A stretch of 64,000 nucleotides of DNA. Origin: an uncultured Bacteroidota bacterium. Its GTDB lineage: Bacteria > Bacteroidota > Bacteroidia > B-17B0 > Aurantibacillaceae. The notes below the pieces were generated by a model. It was given only the letters and a program-made list of their open reading frames with translations, ran no database searches and was not told the origin of the DNA. Shown piece after piece: positions 34,367-43,362 of the stretch (position 1 is the stretch's first letter; each line of letters starts with the position of its first letter). A program made the position numbers and the translations under genes. The stretch lies in assembly GCA_903893815.1 (NCBI GenBank), contig CAITNS010000010.1, forward strand, positions 1 through 64,000, written 5' to 3'.

Positions 34367-34765
34367 ATGATAAAAGACATCGTAATTCCAGAAGTATTTG
34401 ACGTAGCAATTGCTATTGTTCAGGAGTTTGAAGGCTTGGATGAATACAATGCTTATATTTTTAATTTTAAAGAAGAGAGTATTAAAAATGTATTAATTAC
34501 TTCCACTGGTTATGGCGTCATTAATGATGTAAAGAAAAAAACAAGTACGCTCCGTCATTTTTTCGAAGAAATAGAAACCCTAGATTATAAATTAATTGAA
34601 CCAGTATCAAAAGAAGTATTTGGTTTAAGTAATGAATATTGGATAAGCTTTACTTTAAACGGACAATTATTAGATAAACAATTTATCTTTTTACCAGAAT
34701 CTATTATCGAATCTAATTTTCAAATGATTCCTTTTTTAGATAAAATGGGAGTTATTATTAAATAG
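34367..34765 (+). CDS. conserved hypothetical protein
   Basis: 132 residues, acidic, no signal peptide or membrane segment. The pattern is alternating strands and helices: YIFNFKEESIKNVLITSTGYG, then a helix DVKKKTSTLRHFFEEIETL, then WISFTLNGQLLDKQFIFLPESI. I do not recognise a characterised family. It is 59 bases downstream of tyrS in the same orientation and ends at a strong terminator, so it may share the tyrS transcript. Confidence 0.6.
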   Translation: MIKDIVIPEVFDVAIAIVQEFEGLDEYNAYIFNFKEESIKNVLITSTGYGVINDVKKKTSTLRHFFEEIETLDYKLIEPVSKEVFGLSNEYWISFTLNGQLLDKQFIFLPESIIESNFQMIPFLDKMGVIIK

Positions 34766-34812
34766 TAAGCAATTCATTCATTTAAAACCTACCTTTTCTT
34801 TAAAAATTAGAC

Positions 34813-34841
34813 AAACATCCTATTTTTAGGGATGTTTTTTT
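34813..34841 (+). terminator. rho-independent terminator
   Basis: Stem AAACATCC (34813-34820) with GGATGTTT (34829-34836), loop TATTTTTA, and a run of T to 34841. It ends the tyrS/hypothetical transcript. Confidence 0.75.
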
Positions 34842-34895
34842 GTGTGAAATAAAGTAAATTTTATATATTTAATACTTTAAGTTTACAAAATTTAC

Positions 34896-36989
34896 ATGGC
34901 TACTACAATTTTAGAATCCACTTCAGTGAAAGAAAAAATATCGATTGATACTCTTAAAAAAGCTTACACCTTAATGTGCACTGCTAAAAGTATGGCGGAG
35001 TTATACGAAGCTAATAAAGAAATAACGGCAAAGTATGTACATGCTACGTCTCGTGGGCATGAGGCCATTCAATTAGCGATGGGTTTGCAATTGTTGCCTC
35101 AAGATTTTGTGAGTCCCTATTACCGTGATGACAGTATGTTATTGGGTATTGGAATGTCTCCATTTGAATTAATGTTGCAATTATTAGCCAAGCGTAACGA
35201 TCCATTTTCTGGTGGAAGAACTTATTATGCGCATCCAAGTTTACGTAGAGATGATATGCCTAAAATTCCTCATCAATCAAGTGCTACGGGAATGCAGGCT
35301 ATTCCTACAACAGGGGTTGCGATGGGCTTGCAATATTTGGAATTAAATAATTTACAACAAGATTTTAACGGAAAAAATCCAGTAGCAGTTTGCTCTTTAG
35401 GTGATGCTTGTATTACCGAGGGTGAAGTGTCAGAAGCTTTTCAAATGGCAACTTTAAAGAAGTTACCAATTTTATATTTAGTGCAAGATAATGAATGGGA
35501 TATTTCGGCACATGCTCGCGAAATTCGTTCTCAGGATGCAACTGATTATGCCAAAGGGTTTAAAGGATTAGAAACTCGCACGATTGATGGGACGGATTTT
35601 ATTGCATCCTACAATACGATTAATGAGTGCTTAGAAATTATTCGTAAAGAACGTCGCCCAATGTTGATTCATGCAAAGGTGCCATTGTTAAATCATCATA
35701 CATCAGGTGTTCGTAAAGAGTGGTATAGAGATGATTTAGAAGAGTGTGCGAAGAGAGATCCATTACCTCGTTTACGTAATCAATTAATTATTGCAGGTGT
35801 TGATGCTTCTGAGATAAAAAAAATTGAAGAAAACGCTGTAGCTTTTGTAGAGTCTGAATATCAAAAAGCATTATTAGAAGAAGATCCTCGTCCCGAAGAT
35901 TTATTATTACATGATTTTGCTCCAACTCCAATTACTGAAGAAAAAGGAAATAGAGCTCCTAGCGGCAAAGAGAAAACCGTTATGGTAGATAGCGCTTTAT
36001 TTGCTATCAGAGAAATTATGGAGAAATATCCCAATGCTTTACTATATGGACAAGATGTTGGAAAACGTTTAGGTGGTGTATTTAGAGAGGCTGCAACTTT
36101 AGCGCAGACATTTGGAGACGATCGCGTATTTAATACACCAATTCAAGAAGCATTTATTATTGGTAGCACCGTTGGTATGAGTGCCGTTGGGTTAAAACCA
36201 ATTGTGGAGGTTCAGTTTGCCGATTATATCTGGCCGGGCTTAAATCAATTATTTACAGAGGTAAGCCGCTCTTGTTATTTAAGTAATGGGAAGTGGCCAG
36301 TAAGTTGTATTATACGTGTACCAATTGGTGCTTACGGTAGCGGCGGACCATATCATTCCAGTTCTGTAGAAAGTGTATTAGCAAATATCAAAGGAATTAA
36401 AATTGCCTATCCAAGTACAGGAGCCGATTTAAAAGGTTTAATGAAATCTGCGTTTTATGATCCAAATCCAGTTGTGATGTTGGAGCATAAGGGATTGTAT
36501 TGGAGTAAAATTAAAGGTACGGAAGATGCAAAAACCATTGAGCCAGATGAGGATTATATCATCCCTTTTGGTAAAGGTAGAGTAGTGCAGGAAGCCTCTG
36601 AAGAAAATATATCTAAAGGTAAATCTTTAACCGTGATTACTTATGGTATGGGAGTTTATTGGGCAAAGAGCGCTGCTAAAAAGTTTGAAGGTCAAATTGA
36701 AATTATTGATTTAAGAACGATTGCACCAGTTGATGAAGAATTAATGTTTGCAAGTGCGAGTAAGCATGGTAAATGTTTAGTGTTAACAGAAGAGCCAGTA
36801 TTTAATGGTTTTGCTCAAAGTATCGCTGCCCGTATTTCTGAAAATTGTTTTAAGAAATTAGACGGGCCAGTAAGAGTGATTGGTGCTGAAAATTTACCAG
36901 CCATTCCTTTAAACTCTATTTTAGAAAAAACGATGTTGCCTAACGCTGATAAAGTAGAAAAAGCATTAGAAGATTTATTGAATTATTAG
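34896..36989 (+). CDS. 2-oxo acid dehydrogenase E1, fused alpha and beta subunits
   Basis: 697 residues joining a thiamine-binding alpha part (about 1-345) to a beta part (about 360-697). The alpha part carries the TPP motif, here GDACITEGEV..VQDN (about 169-200, GDA in place of GDG). The beta part has GQDVGKRLGGVF, FNTPIQEAFIIGSTVGMS, VEVQFADYIWPGLNQLF and GAYGSGGPYHSSSVE. It decarboxylates a 2-oxo acid (branched-chain or pyruvate) and passes the acyl group to a lipoyl E2. No E2 or E3 gene is adjacent. The linker (about 340-360) contains APSGKEKT. The fusion is common in Bacteroidota. Confidence 0.85.
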   Translation: MATTILESTSVKEKISIDTLKKAYTLMCTAKSMAELYEANKEITAKYVHATSRGHEAIQLAMGLQLLPQDFVSPYYRDDSMLLGIGMSPFELMLQLLAKRNDPFSGGRTYYAHPSLRRDDMPKIPHQSSATGMQAIPTTGVAMGLQYLELNNLQQDFNGKNPVAVCSLGDACITEGEVSEAFQMATLKKLPILYLVQDNEWDISAHAREIRSQDATDYAKGFKGLETRTIDGTDFIASYNTINECLEIIRKERRPMLIHAKVPLLNHHTSGVRKEWYRDDLEECAKRDPLPRLRNQLIIAGVDASEIKKIEENAVAFVESEYQKALLEEDPRPEDLLLHDFAPTPITEEKGNRAPSGKEKTVMVDSALFAIREIMEKYPNALLYGQDVGKRLGGVFREAATLAQTFGDDRVFNTPIQEAFIIGSTVGMSAVGLKPIVEVQFADYIWPGLNQLFTEVSRSCYLSNGKWPVSCIIRVPIGAYGSGGPYHSSSVESVLANIKGIKIAYPSTGADLKGLMKSAFYDPNPVVMLEHKGLYWSKIKGTEDAKTIEPDEDYIIPFGKGRVVQEASEENISKGKSLTVITYGMGVYWAKSAAKKFEGQIEIIDLRTIAPVDEELMFASASKHGKCLVLTEEPVFNGFAQSIAARISENCFKKLDGPVRVIGAENLPAIPLNSILEKTMLPNADKVEKALEDLLNY

Positions 36990-36991
36990 TT

Positions 36992-37711
36992 TTAGCAAGT
37001 ATATTTATCCTCTACTGAATGCCATTCGTGCTCGACGTTTGTCATAAGAAGAGCATTATCAAACTGAACTGAACCTTTTGGAAAATTGGTTTCATTAGCA
37101 AAGAAACTTGAAACTACCGATTTAACTTCTAACGCTTCCACCTTCCATTGGTTGGTTTTAAGCCACATGCCATCAAATTTTGTTTTGCCATTGGGGGAAT
37201 ACCCTATTCGTCCGTTTTCGAAAAAATCGGATACTGCGCTAAGATTTTGAAAGATTGAGTTACTGTTAAAGCTGTTTGTTTTTTTAGCCTCTATCGCAAT
37301 ACTCGTGTTGTCTGAACTTTTAAATGAGATTGCATAATTCCCATTGCTTTCTTCTACGTTGAATTTTGCTAAACAATGTTCTCCTGGAAAAATGCGTCCG
37401 CCAACTATATTGTTTATTAGCGAAGAGGTGTCTCGTCTTGGAATATACACGCCATTTTTTACTTCACCATTTTCATCCCATTCAACCGCAATTCTGTGTG
37501 CTCCATTTTCGGAAGATAAGCCAACAAATGCTGGAAGACCTTTCGGACGAATATGTTTTAAACGTATTAAACAAATACCTACTATAGCTTTGCCCTTATA
37601 TACATGAGGACGAAATGGTTTCGGAATTAATTTGGCTATTATTTCTGGATCAACTGTATAGTTAATGAGAACTCTTCTATCAATTATTCCTTTTATTGTT
37701 GGTATTTTCAT
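36992..37711 (-). CDS. DUF2071 (YqjF-like, acetoacetate decarboxylase fold) protein
   Basis: 239 residues with the DUF2071 hallmarks: RRVLINYTVDPEIIAKLIPKPFRPHV near the start, VGICLIRLKHIRPKGLP, and VYIPRRDTSSLINNIVGGRIFPGEH in the centre. The fold is that of acetoacetate decarboxylase, but no catalytic activity is established for the family. It converges with the E1 gene (two-base gap) and lies 10 bases downstream of the DUF2147 gene at 37722 in the same orientation, so the two may be co-transcribed. Confidence 0.8.
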   Translation of the reverse strand: MKIPTIKGIIDRRVLINYTVDPEIIAKLIPKPFRPHVYKGKAIVGICLIRLKHIRPKGLPAFVGLSSENGAHRIAVEWDENGEVKNGVYIPRRDTSSLINNIVGGRIFPGEHCLAKFNVEESNGNYAISFKSSDNTSIAIEAKKTNSFNSNSIFQNLSAVSDFFENGRIGYSPNGKTKFDGMWLKTNQWKVEALEVKSVVSSFFANETNFPKGSVQFDNALLMTNVEHEWHSVEDKYTC

Positions 37712-37721
37712 GCTATTAATT

Positions 37722-38135
37722 TTATTTCACTTTCACCCAAAAAGTAGTTCGGCCAAGCATGGATACACCAATGTAACCGCGAACATTTAAGTTTCCTTTC
37801 TCGTCGCGAGTAATTTTGCAGCTATAAGTTTTTCCATTTTTTGGATCGTAGATAGTGCCGTTATGCCATAAATCTTTTCCATCATATACAAAATCTTTTA
37901 AAATTTCTTTTCCAGCAAGCTTATCGGTTTGTTGTTTTTTATCTGGATTGTTTAAGTCTAATTTCCCAGGAAATTTTGTCCATGTAAGCGTACCATAGTA
38001 TTTAGTACCTTTTTTAATAATATCCACCATACCTTCATTTTTATCTGTCATATAGGTTCCAATTAGCGCATCTCCATTTTGAGAGATAAGTGAAAAGGAA
38101 ATAAATAGAAGAGTTAAAGAAAATAGTTTTTTCAT
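37722..38135 (-). CDS. exported DUF2147 protein (copy 1)
   Basis: 137 residues: signal peptide (1-18, SLISQ), then a small beta-rich domain with IGTYMTDKNEGMVDI, the LDLNNPDKKQ segment, GTIYDPKNGKTYSCKI and the signature VRGYIGVSMLGRTTFWVKV. DUF2147 proteins are periplasmic, lipocalin-like proteins without an assigned reaction. A paralogue lies divergently at 38315. A TATATTTG box sits 15 bases upstream of the ATG. Confidence 0.8.
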   Translation of the reverse strand: MKKLFSLTLLFISFSLISQNGDALIGTYMTDKNEGMVDIIKKGTKYYGTLTWTKFPGKLDLNNPDKKQQTDKLAGKEILKDFVYDGKDLWHNGTIYDPKNGKTYSCKITRDEKGNLNVRGYIGVSMLGRTTFWVKVK

Positions 38136-38149
38136 GTATTTTTTATAGC

Positions 38150-38176
38150 CAAATATACAATTTTATGTAGAATCAA
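38150..38176 (-). promoter_or_regulatory. putative promoter of the minus-strand DUF2147 gene
   Basis: On the minus strand TTG (38176-38174) is followed after 16 bases by a perfect TAnnTTTG box, TATATTTG (38157-38150). The spacing is a little short. The start codon lies 15 bases on. Confidence 0.4.
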
Positions 38177-38314
38177 CTTTCACATTAAAAATAGGAGGCT
38201 ATTTATGTAATTTTTGACATCTTTTTAGTATGTTTGTTATGAACTGTAAAGTTTTTTGGAGTGGCTTTGCAATATATAATTATTCACCCCATCAATTATT
38301 AATATATACTTAGC

Positions 38315-38776
38315 ATGAAAAAATACATTTATTTAATGATGAGCATTTTGATTTTAAATATTTCTAAAGCTCAAACTACTGAAGTATTAGAATCTGATAA
38401 AATTGTTGGAGTATGGGAAGTTGGAAGTGGTAAAGCTCGCGTTAAAGTAACAAAGTACGGGGATAAATTTGGAGGCAAAATAGTTTGGTTAAAAGAACCT
38501 ACTTATCCAGATGGAACTAAAAAAGTGGATAAAAATAATCCTGACGAAACTAAAAGAACTGTGCCTTTATTAGGGTATAACAATTTATTAGGATTCTCCT
38601 ACAAAGGCAAATCAGAATATGATGGAGGTACCATTTATGATCCTGAAAATGGAAGTGTTTATAATTGCAATATTTTTTTAAAAGATGATAATACACTAGA
38701 GGTAAGAGGATACATTGGTGTTTCTTTATTTGGAAGAACAGATACGTGGAAACGAGTTACAATAAAGGCTAAGTAA
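38315..38776 (+). CDS. exported DUF2147 protein (copy 2)
   Basis: 153 residues: signal peptide (1-19, ISKAQ), VGVWEVGSGKARVKVTKYG, the KNNPDETKR segment, GGTIYDPENGSVYNCNI and VRGYIGVSLFGRTDTWKRV. It is clearly paralogous to the divergent gene ending at 37722, sharing the Asn-Pro-Asp insertion and the C-terminal signature but with more charged surfaces. It is followed 18 bases later by a beta-barrel gene in the same orientation. Function unknown. Confidence 0.8.
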   Translation: MKKYIYLMMSILILNISKAQTTEVLESDKIVGVWEVGSGKARVKVTKYGDKFGGKIVWLKEPTYPDGTKKVDKNNPDETKRTVPLLGYNNLLGFSYKGKSEYDGGTIYDPENGSVYNCNIFLKDDNTLEVRGYIGVSLFGRTDTWKRVTIKAK

Positions 38777-38794
38777 AATCACATATTATAACAC

Positions 38795-39856
38795 ATGTAT
38801 ATGAAATACAATATTTTACTTATATCCATTTTTTTCTCATCTATAACTCTGGCTCAAACTCCAGTAGATACAGCTAAAACAGAAGAAGAGGATTTTTCGA
38901 TGTATGCCGATGTGGTTGATGCTCCTTCCACTAATAAATCAAAAGTGTATTGCTCACAAAAAATATTAGGATTAAGTCCATCAAAATTAATTTCCATTGG
39001 TTTTGATTTTGTTGGAGCTAATTCAATTGAGGTTGATACCATGGGCGCTTACTTTGGTAATACGGCTGATGTAAAATATAATACGGGCACTCGTTTTTCG
39101 GCCAATTTTCCTGTTATCTCAAACACTAAAATGATTTTGAGTTTGGGCGTTAATTACTTGGATTTTAAATACACCGTATCGAGCCCAGTAAACACTGTGC
39201 ATCCACTTATCAATGCGTTAAATAAAAACGGATTGCGTTCTTATGGCATAAATGCTACATTGTTTAAACCTTTCAACGCTAAATTATTTGGAATTTTACA
39301 ATTAGCAGCAGACCATAATAATGCGGGGAAATTAGACCAATTTCATGCCAACGCACTAAAATATAGTGGAGCAGCTATCTTGGGTCGTAAACCACATGAT
39401 AGATTGCAATATGGGGTTGGAATAACGCAGGCTTATCGTGGAGGTGGACTTAATTATTTTCCTGTTGTATTGTATAATTATACGTTTAAAAATAAAAAAT
39501 GGGGTTTAGAAATGCTATTGCCAGCAAGAGCTAATGTTCGTTATGCAATTAATCCTCGTAATTTATTAATGGCAGGATTTGAATTAGAAGGTAATTCATA
39601 TTATATGGATCCAATGATTGATAAATACAATTTAGGCTATAAAAATTTACAACTACATCGTAGCGAAATTCGCCCACGTTTAACTTATGAATTTAGTATC
39701 TATAATTTTATTTGGATGAGTATTCAGGCTGGATATCGTTTAAGTTATAAGTATAATGTTGATGACGTGGATTACAAGGCTGATCCAGTAATTATGAACA
39801 ATAAAGTTGGTGGTTCGTATTATTTTAATGTTTCGTTAAATTTAGTTTCGCCTTAA
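38795..39856 (+). CDS. outer membrane beta-barrel protein (DUF6268-like)
   Basis: 353 residues: signal peptide (about 1-20, ITLAQ), an acidic linker (TAKTEEEDFSMYADVVD), then repeated amphipathic strands with aromatic residues, such as KMILSLGVNYLDFKY, GLRSYGINATLFKPF, FGILQLAADHNN and FIWMSIQAGYRLSYKY, ending in YYFNVSLNLVSP. This matches the DUF6268 outer membrane proteins of Bacteroidota, whose function is unknown. It is probably co-transcribed with the DUF2147 gene upstream. A strong terminator follows. Confidence 0.7.
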   Translation: MYMKYNILLISIFFSSITLAQTPVDTAKTEEEDFSMYADVVDAPSTNKSKVYCSQKILGLSPSKLISIGFDFVGANSIEVDTMGAYFGNTADVKYNTGTRFSANFPVISNTKMILSLGVNYLDFKYTVSSPVNTVHPLINALNKNGLRSYGINATLFKPFNAKLFGILQLAADHNNAGKLDQFHANALKYSGAAILGRKPHDRLQYGVGITQAYRGGGLNYFPVVLYNYTFKNKKWGLEMLLPARANVRYAINPRNLLMAGFELEGNSYYMDPMIDKYNLGYKNLQLHRSEIRPRLTYEFSIYNFIWMSIQAGYRLSYKYNVDDVDYKADPVIMNNKVGGSYYFNVSLNLVSP

Positions 39857-39873
39857 ATTTAGTTTATTCACTT

Positions 39874-39908
39874 AACAGCGCTTTCATTCATTTGGAAGCG
39901 CTGTTTTT
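39874..39908 (+). terminator. rho-independent terminator
   Basis: Stem AACAGCGCTTTC (39874-39885) with GGAAGCGCTGTT (39894-39905), one mismatch, loop ATTCATTT, then T residues to 39908. It ends the DUF2147/beta-barrel transcript. Confidence 0.8.
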
Positions 39909-40034
39909 GTTTGTTATTATTTTGTTATTTTTAAGGAAATTTATTTCCATGAAATACTCATCATTCTAAAAAAATAAATTCTAATGAATATGAAGAGTAT
40001 ACCATATGACAACTAAAAAAAATAATATCTACTT

Positions 40035-41912
40035 ATGAAAAAACTATTCGTACTCTCTTTTTTAGTAGCTCAATTTTCCATATTTGCGCAAATCATTAAC
40101 GAAACATGGGTAAAAGAAAATTACACTAAAAAAGAATATACCATCACCATGCGTGACGGCGTCAAATTATTTACAACAGTGTATGCTCCAAAAAATAATT
40201 CTGAAAAACACCCTTTTTTAATAACGCGCACACCTTATTCTTGTGCCCCATATGGAGAAGATAAATATCAATCTCGTTTGTGGAATTTTCATTGGAGAGA
40301 ATATTTAAAGGAAGGATACATTTTTGTATTTCAAGATGTGCGAGGAAGATGGATGAGTGAAGGCACATTTATGGATGTTCGTCCGTTTAATCCAAATAAA
40401 AAAACAAAAAAAGATATTGACGAAGCCAGCGACACTTACGATGCGGTTGATTGGTTAGTGAAAAATATCCCAAACAATAATGGAAACGTTGGTGTATTTG
40501 GAACGTCTTATCCAGGGTTTTATTCTACCATGGCAGCTTTAAGCGGACATCCAGCAATAAAAGCCGTTAGTCCGCAAGCACCAGTAACAGAGTGGTTTAA
40601 GGGCGATGACTTTCATCACAACGGAGCATTTATGTTATGTGATGCATTTAATTTTTATTCTGGTTTTGGGCAGCCGCGCCCTAAGCCAACAACAGTTGGT
40701 CCTAAAGAATTTGAACATTATACAAATGATATTTATAAATATTATTTAGAAGTTGGGGCATTAAAAAACTTCAGCAAGTTAATGGGTGATAGTATTTTGT
40801 TTTGGAACGATTTAATGAATCATCCTAATTATGACGAGTGGTGGAAAGCGCGTGATGCGCGTGTTGGTTGCAAAAATGTTAAACCTGCAATGCTAACTGT
40901 TGGTGGTTTATTTGATGCAGAAGATTGTTTTGGTGCTTGGCGTTTATATGAAGCCATTGAAAATCAAAGTCCGACAACCAATAATAAAATTGTGATGGGA
41001 CCTTGGTTTCATGGCGGCTGGAGCAAAGGTGATGGGAGCTTTTTAGGAAATGTACGTTTTGGAAGTAAGACTTCTAACTACTTTCAAAACAATATTGAAA
41101 TTCCTTTTTTTAATTATCATTTAAAAGGAAAAGGTAATATTGATAAACTAGCAGAGGCCTCTATCTTTTTTACTGGAGAGAATGCATGGAGAAGTTTATC
41201 AACTTGGCCACCAAAAGAAATGATGCCAACACCTATTTATTTTAATGACAAATCTTCTTTATCATTTAATAAATCTTCATCTCAAAATAGTTCTACTAAT
41301 TACGTGAGCGATCCTTCAAAGCCTGTTCCATTTACCGAAGATGTATTAGATGGAAGAACGAGAGAATACATGACAGATGATCAACGCTTTGCTAGTAGAA
41401 GAACTGATGTGATTACATTTAAAACTTCTGTTTTAGAAAATGATTTGACGCTAGCTGGACCTGTTATTGCTGATTTAAAAGTCGCTATCTCTACAACTGA
41501 TGGGGATTTTGTAGTGAAAGTGATTGACGTGTTTCCTGATGGATTTGTGTATGATACTTTAGTTTATACTTCTGATAAAGAGAATAATTACTTAATGGAT
41601 GGTTACGAAATGTTGGTACGTGGAGAAATTATGCGCGGACGTTATAGAAATAGTTTTGAAAAACCTGACGCATTTGAACCAAATAAAATTACCAACGTAA
41701 AGTTTGAATTACCAGATGTGGCACATACTTTTAAAAAAGGACATCGTTTAATGATACAGGTGCAAAGTACTTGGTTTCCGCTAGCAGATAGAAATCCTCA
41801 GCAATTTGTAGATATTTACCATTGTGAGGATAAAGATTTTATTAAATCAGAAATTAAATTATTTCATGATGCGACGAATGCATCGAATTTAATTTTGCCG
41901 ATTCTGAAATAG
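40035..41912 (+). CDS. secreted CocE/NonD family hydrolase (peptidase S15 type)
   Basis: 625 residues: signal peptide (1-19, FSIFAQ), an alpha/beta hydrolase domain with the oxyanion/Tyr region VFQDVRGRWMSEG, the nucleophile elbow GTSYPGFY (Ser about 158), acid in GGLFDAEDCFG and His in GPWFHGGWSKGDG, and a C-terminal jelly-roll domain (about 400-625; APEs of the X-Pro dipeptidyl-peptidase C-terminal type). Relatives include cocaine esterase, X-Pro dipeptidyl peptidase and glutaryl-7-ACA acylase; the natural substrate here is unknown. The gene is monocistronic and ends at a perfect palindrome. Confidence 0.88.
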   Translation: MKKLFVLSFLVAQFSIFAQIINETWVKENYTKKEYTITMRDGVKLFTTVYAPKNNSEKHPFLITRTPYSCAPYGEDKYQSRLWNFHWREYLKEGYIFVFQDVRGRWMSEGTFMDVRPFNPNKKTKKDIDEASDTYDAVDWLVKNIPNNNGNVGVFGTSYPGFYSTMAALSGHPAIKAVSPQAPVTEWFKGDDFHHNGAFMLCDAFNFYSGFGQPRPKPTTVGPKEFEHYTNDIYKYYLEVGALKNFSKLMGDSILFWNDLMNHPNYDEWWKARDARVGCKNVKPAMLTVGGLFDAEDCFGAWRLYEAIENQSPTTNNKIVMGPWFHGGWSKGDGSFLGNVRFGSKTSNYFQNNIEIPFFNYHLKGKGNIDKLAEASIFFTGENAWRSLSTWPPKEMMPTPIYFNDKSSLSFNKSSSQNSSTNYVSDPSKPVPFTEDVLDGRTREYMTDDQRFASRRTDVITFKTSVLENDLTLAGPVIADLKVAISTTDGDFVVKVIDVFPDGFVYDTLVYTSDKENNYLMDGYEMLVRGEIMRGRYRNSFEKPDAFEPNKITNVKFELPDVAHTFKKGHRLMIQVQSTWFPLADRNPQQFVDIYHCEDKDFIKSEIKLFHDATNASNLILPILK

Positions 41913-41920
41913 AAGAATTA

Positions 41921-41963
41921 AACACATAGTCACATAGATAGAATTCCTATGTGACTATGTGTT
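41921..41963. terminator. perfect palindrome/bidirectional terminator (CACATAG family)
   Basis: AACACATAGTCACATAG (41921-41937) pairs perfectly with CTATGTGACTATGTGTT (41947-41963) around a nine-base loop. It lies between the converging hydrolase and hemL genes and is followed by TTTAAAAAG. It shares its sequence with the arms at 31688-31827, so it may be a member of a repeat family used as a terminator. Confidence 0.7.
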
Positions 41964-41975
41964 TTAAAAAGTTTA

Positions 41976-43253
41976 CTATAACTTCTCAAAAGCAATCTCA
42001 AAAGCCTTAATGGTTTTTTCAATATCTTCTTGAGTATGCGCTTCGCTCATAAAACCAACTTCATAACCAGATGGTCCAGAGTAAATGTTGTTGTGTAATA
42101 AAGCATGATATAAAATTTTGAAATGTTTCATGCTATCTGCATCAATATCCTCGGCGCATCTAATAGCTTTTTTATCTGTAAAGGCTAACCAAAATATAGA
42201 ACCAACACTAAAAACAGTAAAGTTATGTTTCGTGTTCTTTTTTAATCCTGCAATTAAGGTTTGTGTTTTAGCTTCTAGGTCTTGATAGAAATTAGGTTTT
42301 AAACATTCGGTTAATTGAGCAATACCAGCTGTCATAGCTACAGGATTTCCACTCAAAGTACCAGCTTGATAAACGTTACCTTCGGGCGAAATGGACGACA
42401 TAATTTCTTTACTTGCTCCATAAGCACCAACCGGAAAACCACCTCCAATAATTTTTCCATAAGTAATGATGTCTGGTTTTATTGAGTAGTATCCTGCGGC
42501 GCCACAAAAACAAATTCTAAATCCACTAATTACTTCATCAAATAAAAGCAGTGTGTTATTTTTTGTACATATATCTCTTAAAAATTGTAGGTATTCTTTT
42601 TCTTGCAATAATAATCCGTTGTTTGCTGGAATTGGTTCAATAATTACGCAGGCAATTTCATCTTTAAATTGCGAAAAGGCTTGTTCAACCGCTTCTTTAT
42701 TATTTAAAGGAACTACAATCGTTTCTTTTACAAAACTTTCTGGCACACCTGCAGAGGAAGTTTCTCCAAAAGTCACTAATCCTGAACCAGCTTTTACTAA
42801 TAACGAATCAGAGTGGCCATGATAACAGCCTTCAAATTTTAAAATTTTATTTCTTCCTGTGTATCCTCTTGCTAAACGAATGGCGCTCATTACTGCCTCT
42901 GTGCCACTACTTACAAAACGGATTTTTTCGATATAAGAATTAAAGGTTAAAATAAGTTCCGCTAATTCATTTTCTAAACGAGTAGGTGCACCAAAAGATG
43001 TTCCGTTACGCATGGTTTTTTCTACGGCATTTAATACGTTATCGTTGGCGTGCCCTAAAATTAATGGTCCCCAACTAGCACAGTAATCAATATATTCGTT
43101 CCCGTCAGCATCCCACACATGCGAACCTTTTCCTTTATCAATAAATATAGGTGTCCCTCCTACGCTTCTAAATGCTCGTACTGGAGAGTTTACGCCACCT
43201 GGAAAAAAAGCTTTTGCTTTTTCAAATAATTGAGCTGATACTTGATTGTTCAT
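41976..43253 (-). CDS. hemL: glutamate-1-semialdehyde 2,1-aminomutase
   Basis: 425 residues, PLP-dependent; makes 5-aminolevulinate from glutamate-1-semialdehyde in heme synthesis. Visible: FPGGVNSPVRAFRSVGGTP near the N-terminus, SSGTEAVMSAIRLARGYTGR, the GCYHGHSDSLLVKAGSG segment, LLFDEVISGFR, and the Schiff-base Lys at about 266 in ITYGKIIGGGFPVGAYG. The ending includes YEVGFMSEAHTQEDIEKT. It is monocistronic here and follows the T9SS gene in the same orientation after a terminator. Confidence 0.95.
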   Translation of the reverse strand: MNNQVSAQLFEKAKAFFPGGVNSPVRAFRSVGGTPIFIDKGKGSHVWDADGNEYIDYCASWGPLILGHANDNVLNAVEKTMRNGTSFGAPTRLENELAELILTFNSYIEKIRFVSSGTEAVMSAIRLARGYTGRNKILKFEGCYHGHSDSLLVKAGSGLVTFGETSSAGVPESFVKETIVVPLNNKEAVEQAFSQFKDEIACVIIEPIPANNGLLLQEKEYLQFLRDICTKNNTLLLFDEVISGFRICFCGAAGYYSIKPDIITYGKIIGGGFPVGAYGASKEIMSSISPEGNVYQAGTLSGNPVAMTAGIAQLTECLKPNFYQDLEAKTQTLIAGLKKNTKHNFTVFSVGSIFWLAFTDKKAIRCAEDIDADSMKHFKILYHALLHNNIYSGPSGYEVGFMSEAHTQEDIEKTIKAFEIAFEKL

Positions 43254-43313
43254 TTCTGGAAATTTTGTAGCAAAGATAAAGGTTTGATGGATATATTTTA
43301 ATTTCTTTCCAAT

Positions 43314-43342
43314 AAAAAAGGCTACCCAATCGGGTAGCCTTT
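43314..43342 (-). terminator. rho-independent terminator of the T9SS protein gene
   Basis: Stem AAAGGCTACCC (43317-43327) with GGGTAGCCTTT (43332-43342), loop AATC, and on the minus strand a T run (43319-43314). It lies 21 bases after the stop codon of the gene ending at 43363. Confidence 0.85.
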
Positions 43343-43362
43343 AAAGATAGTTATAGAACTAA

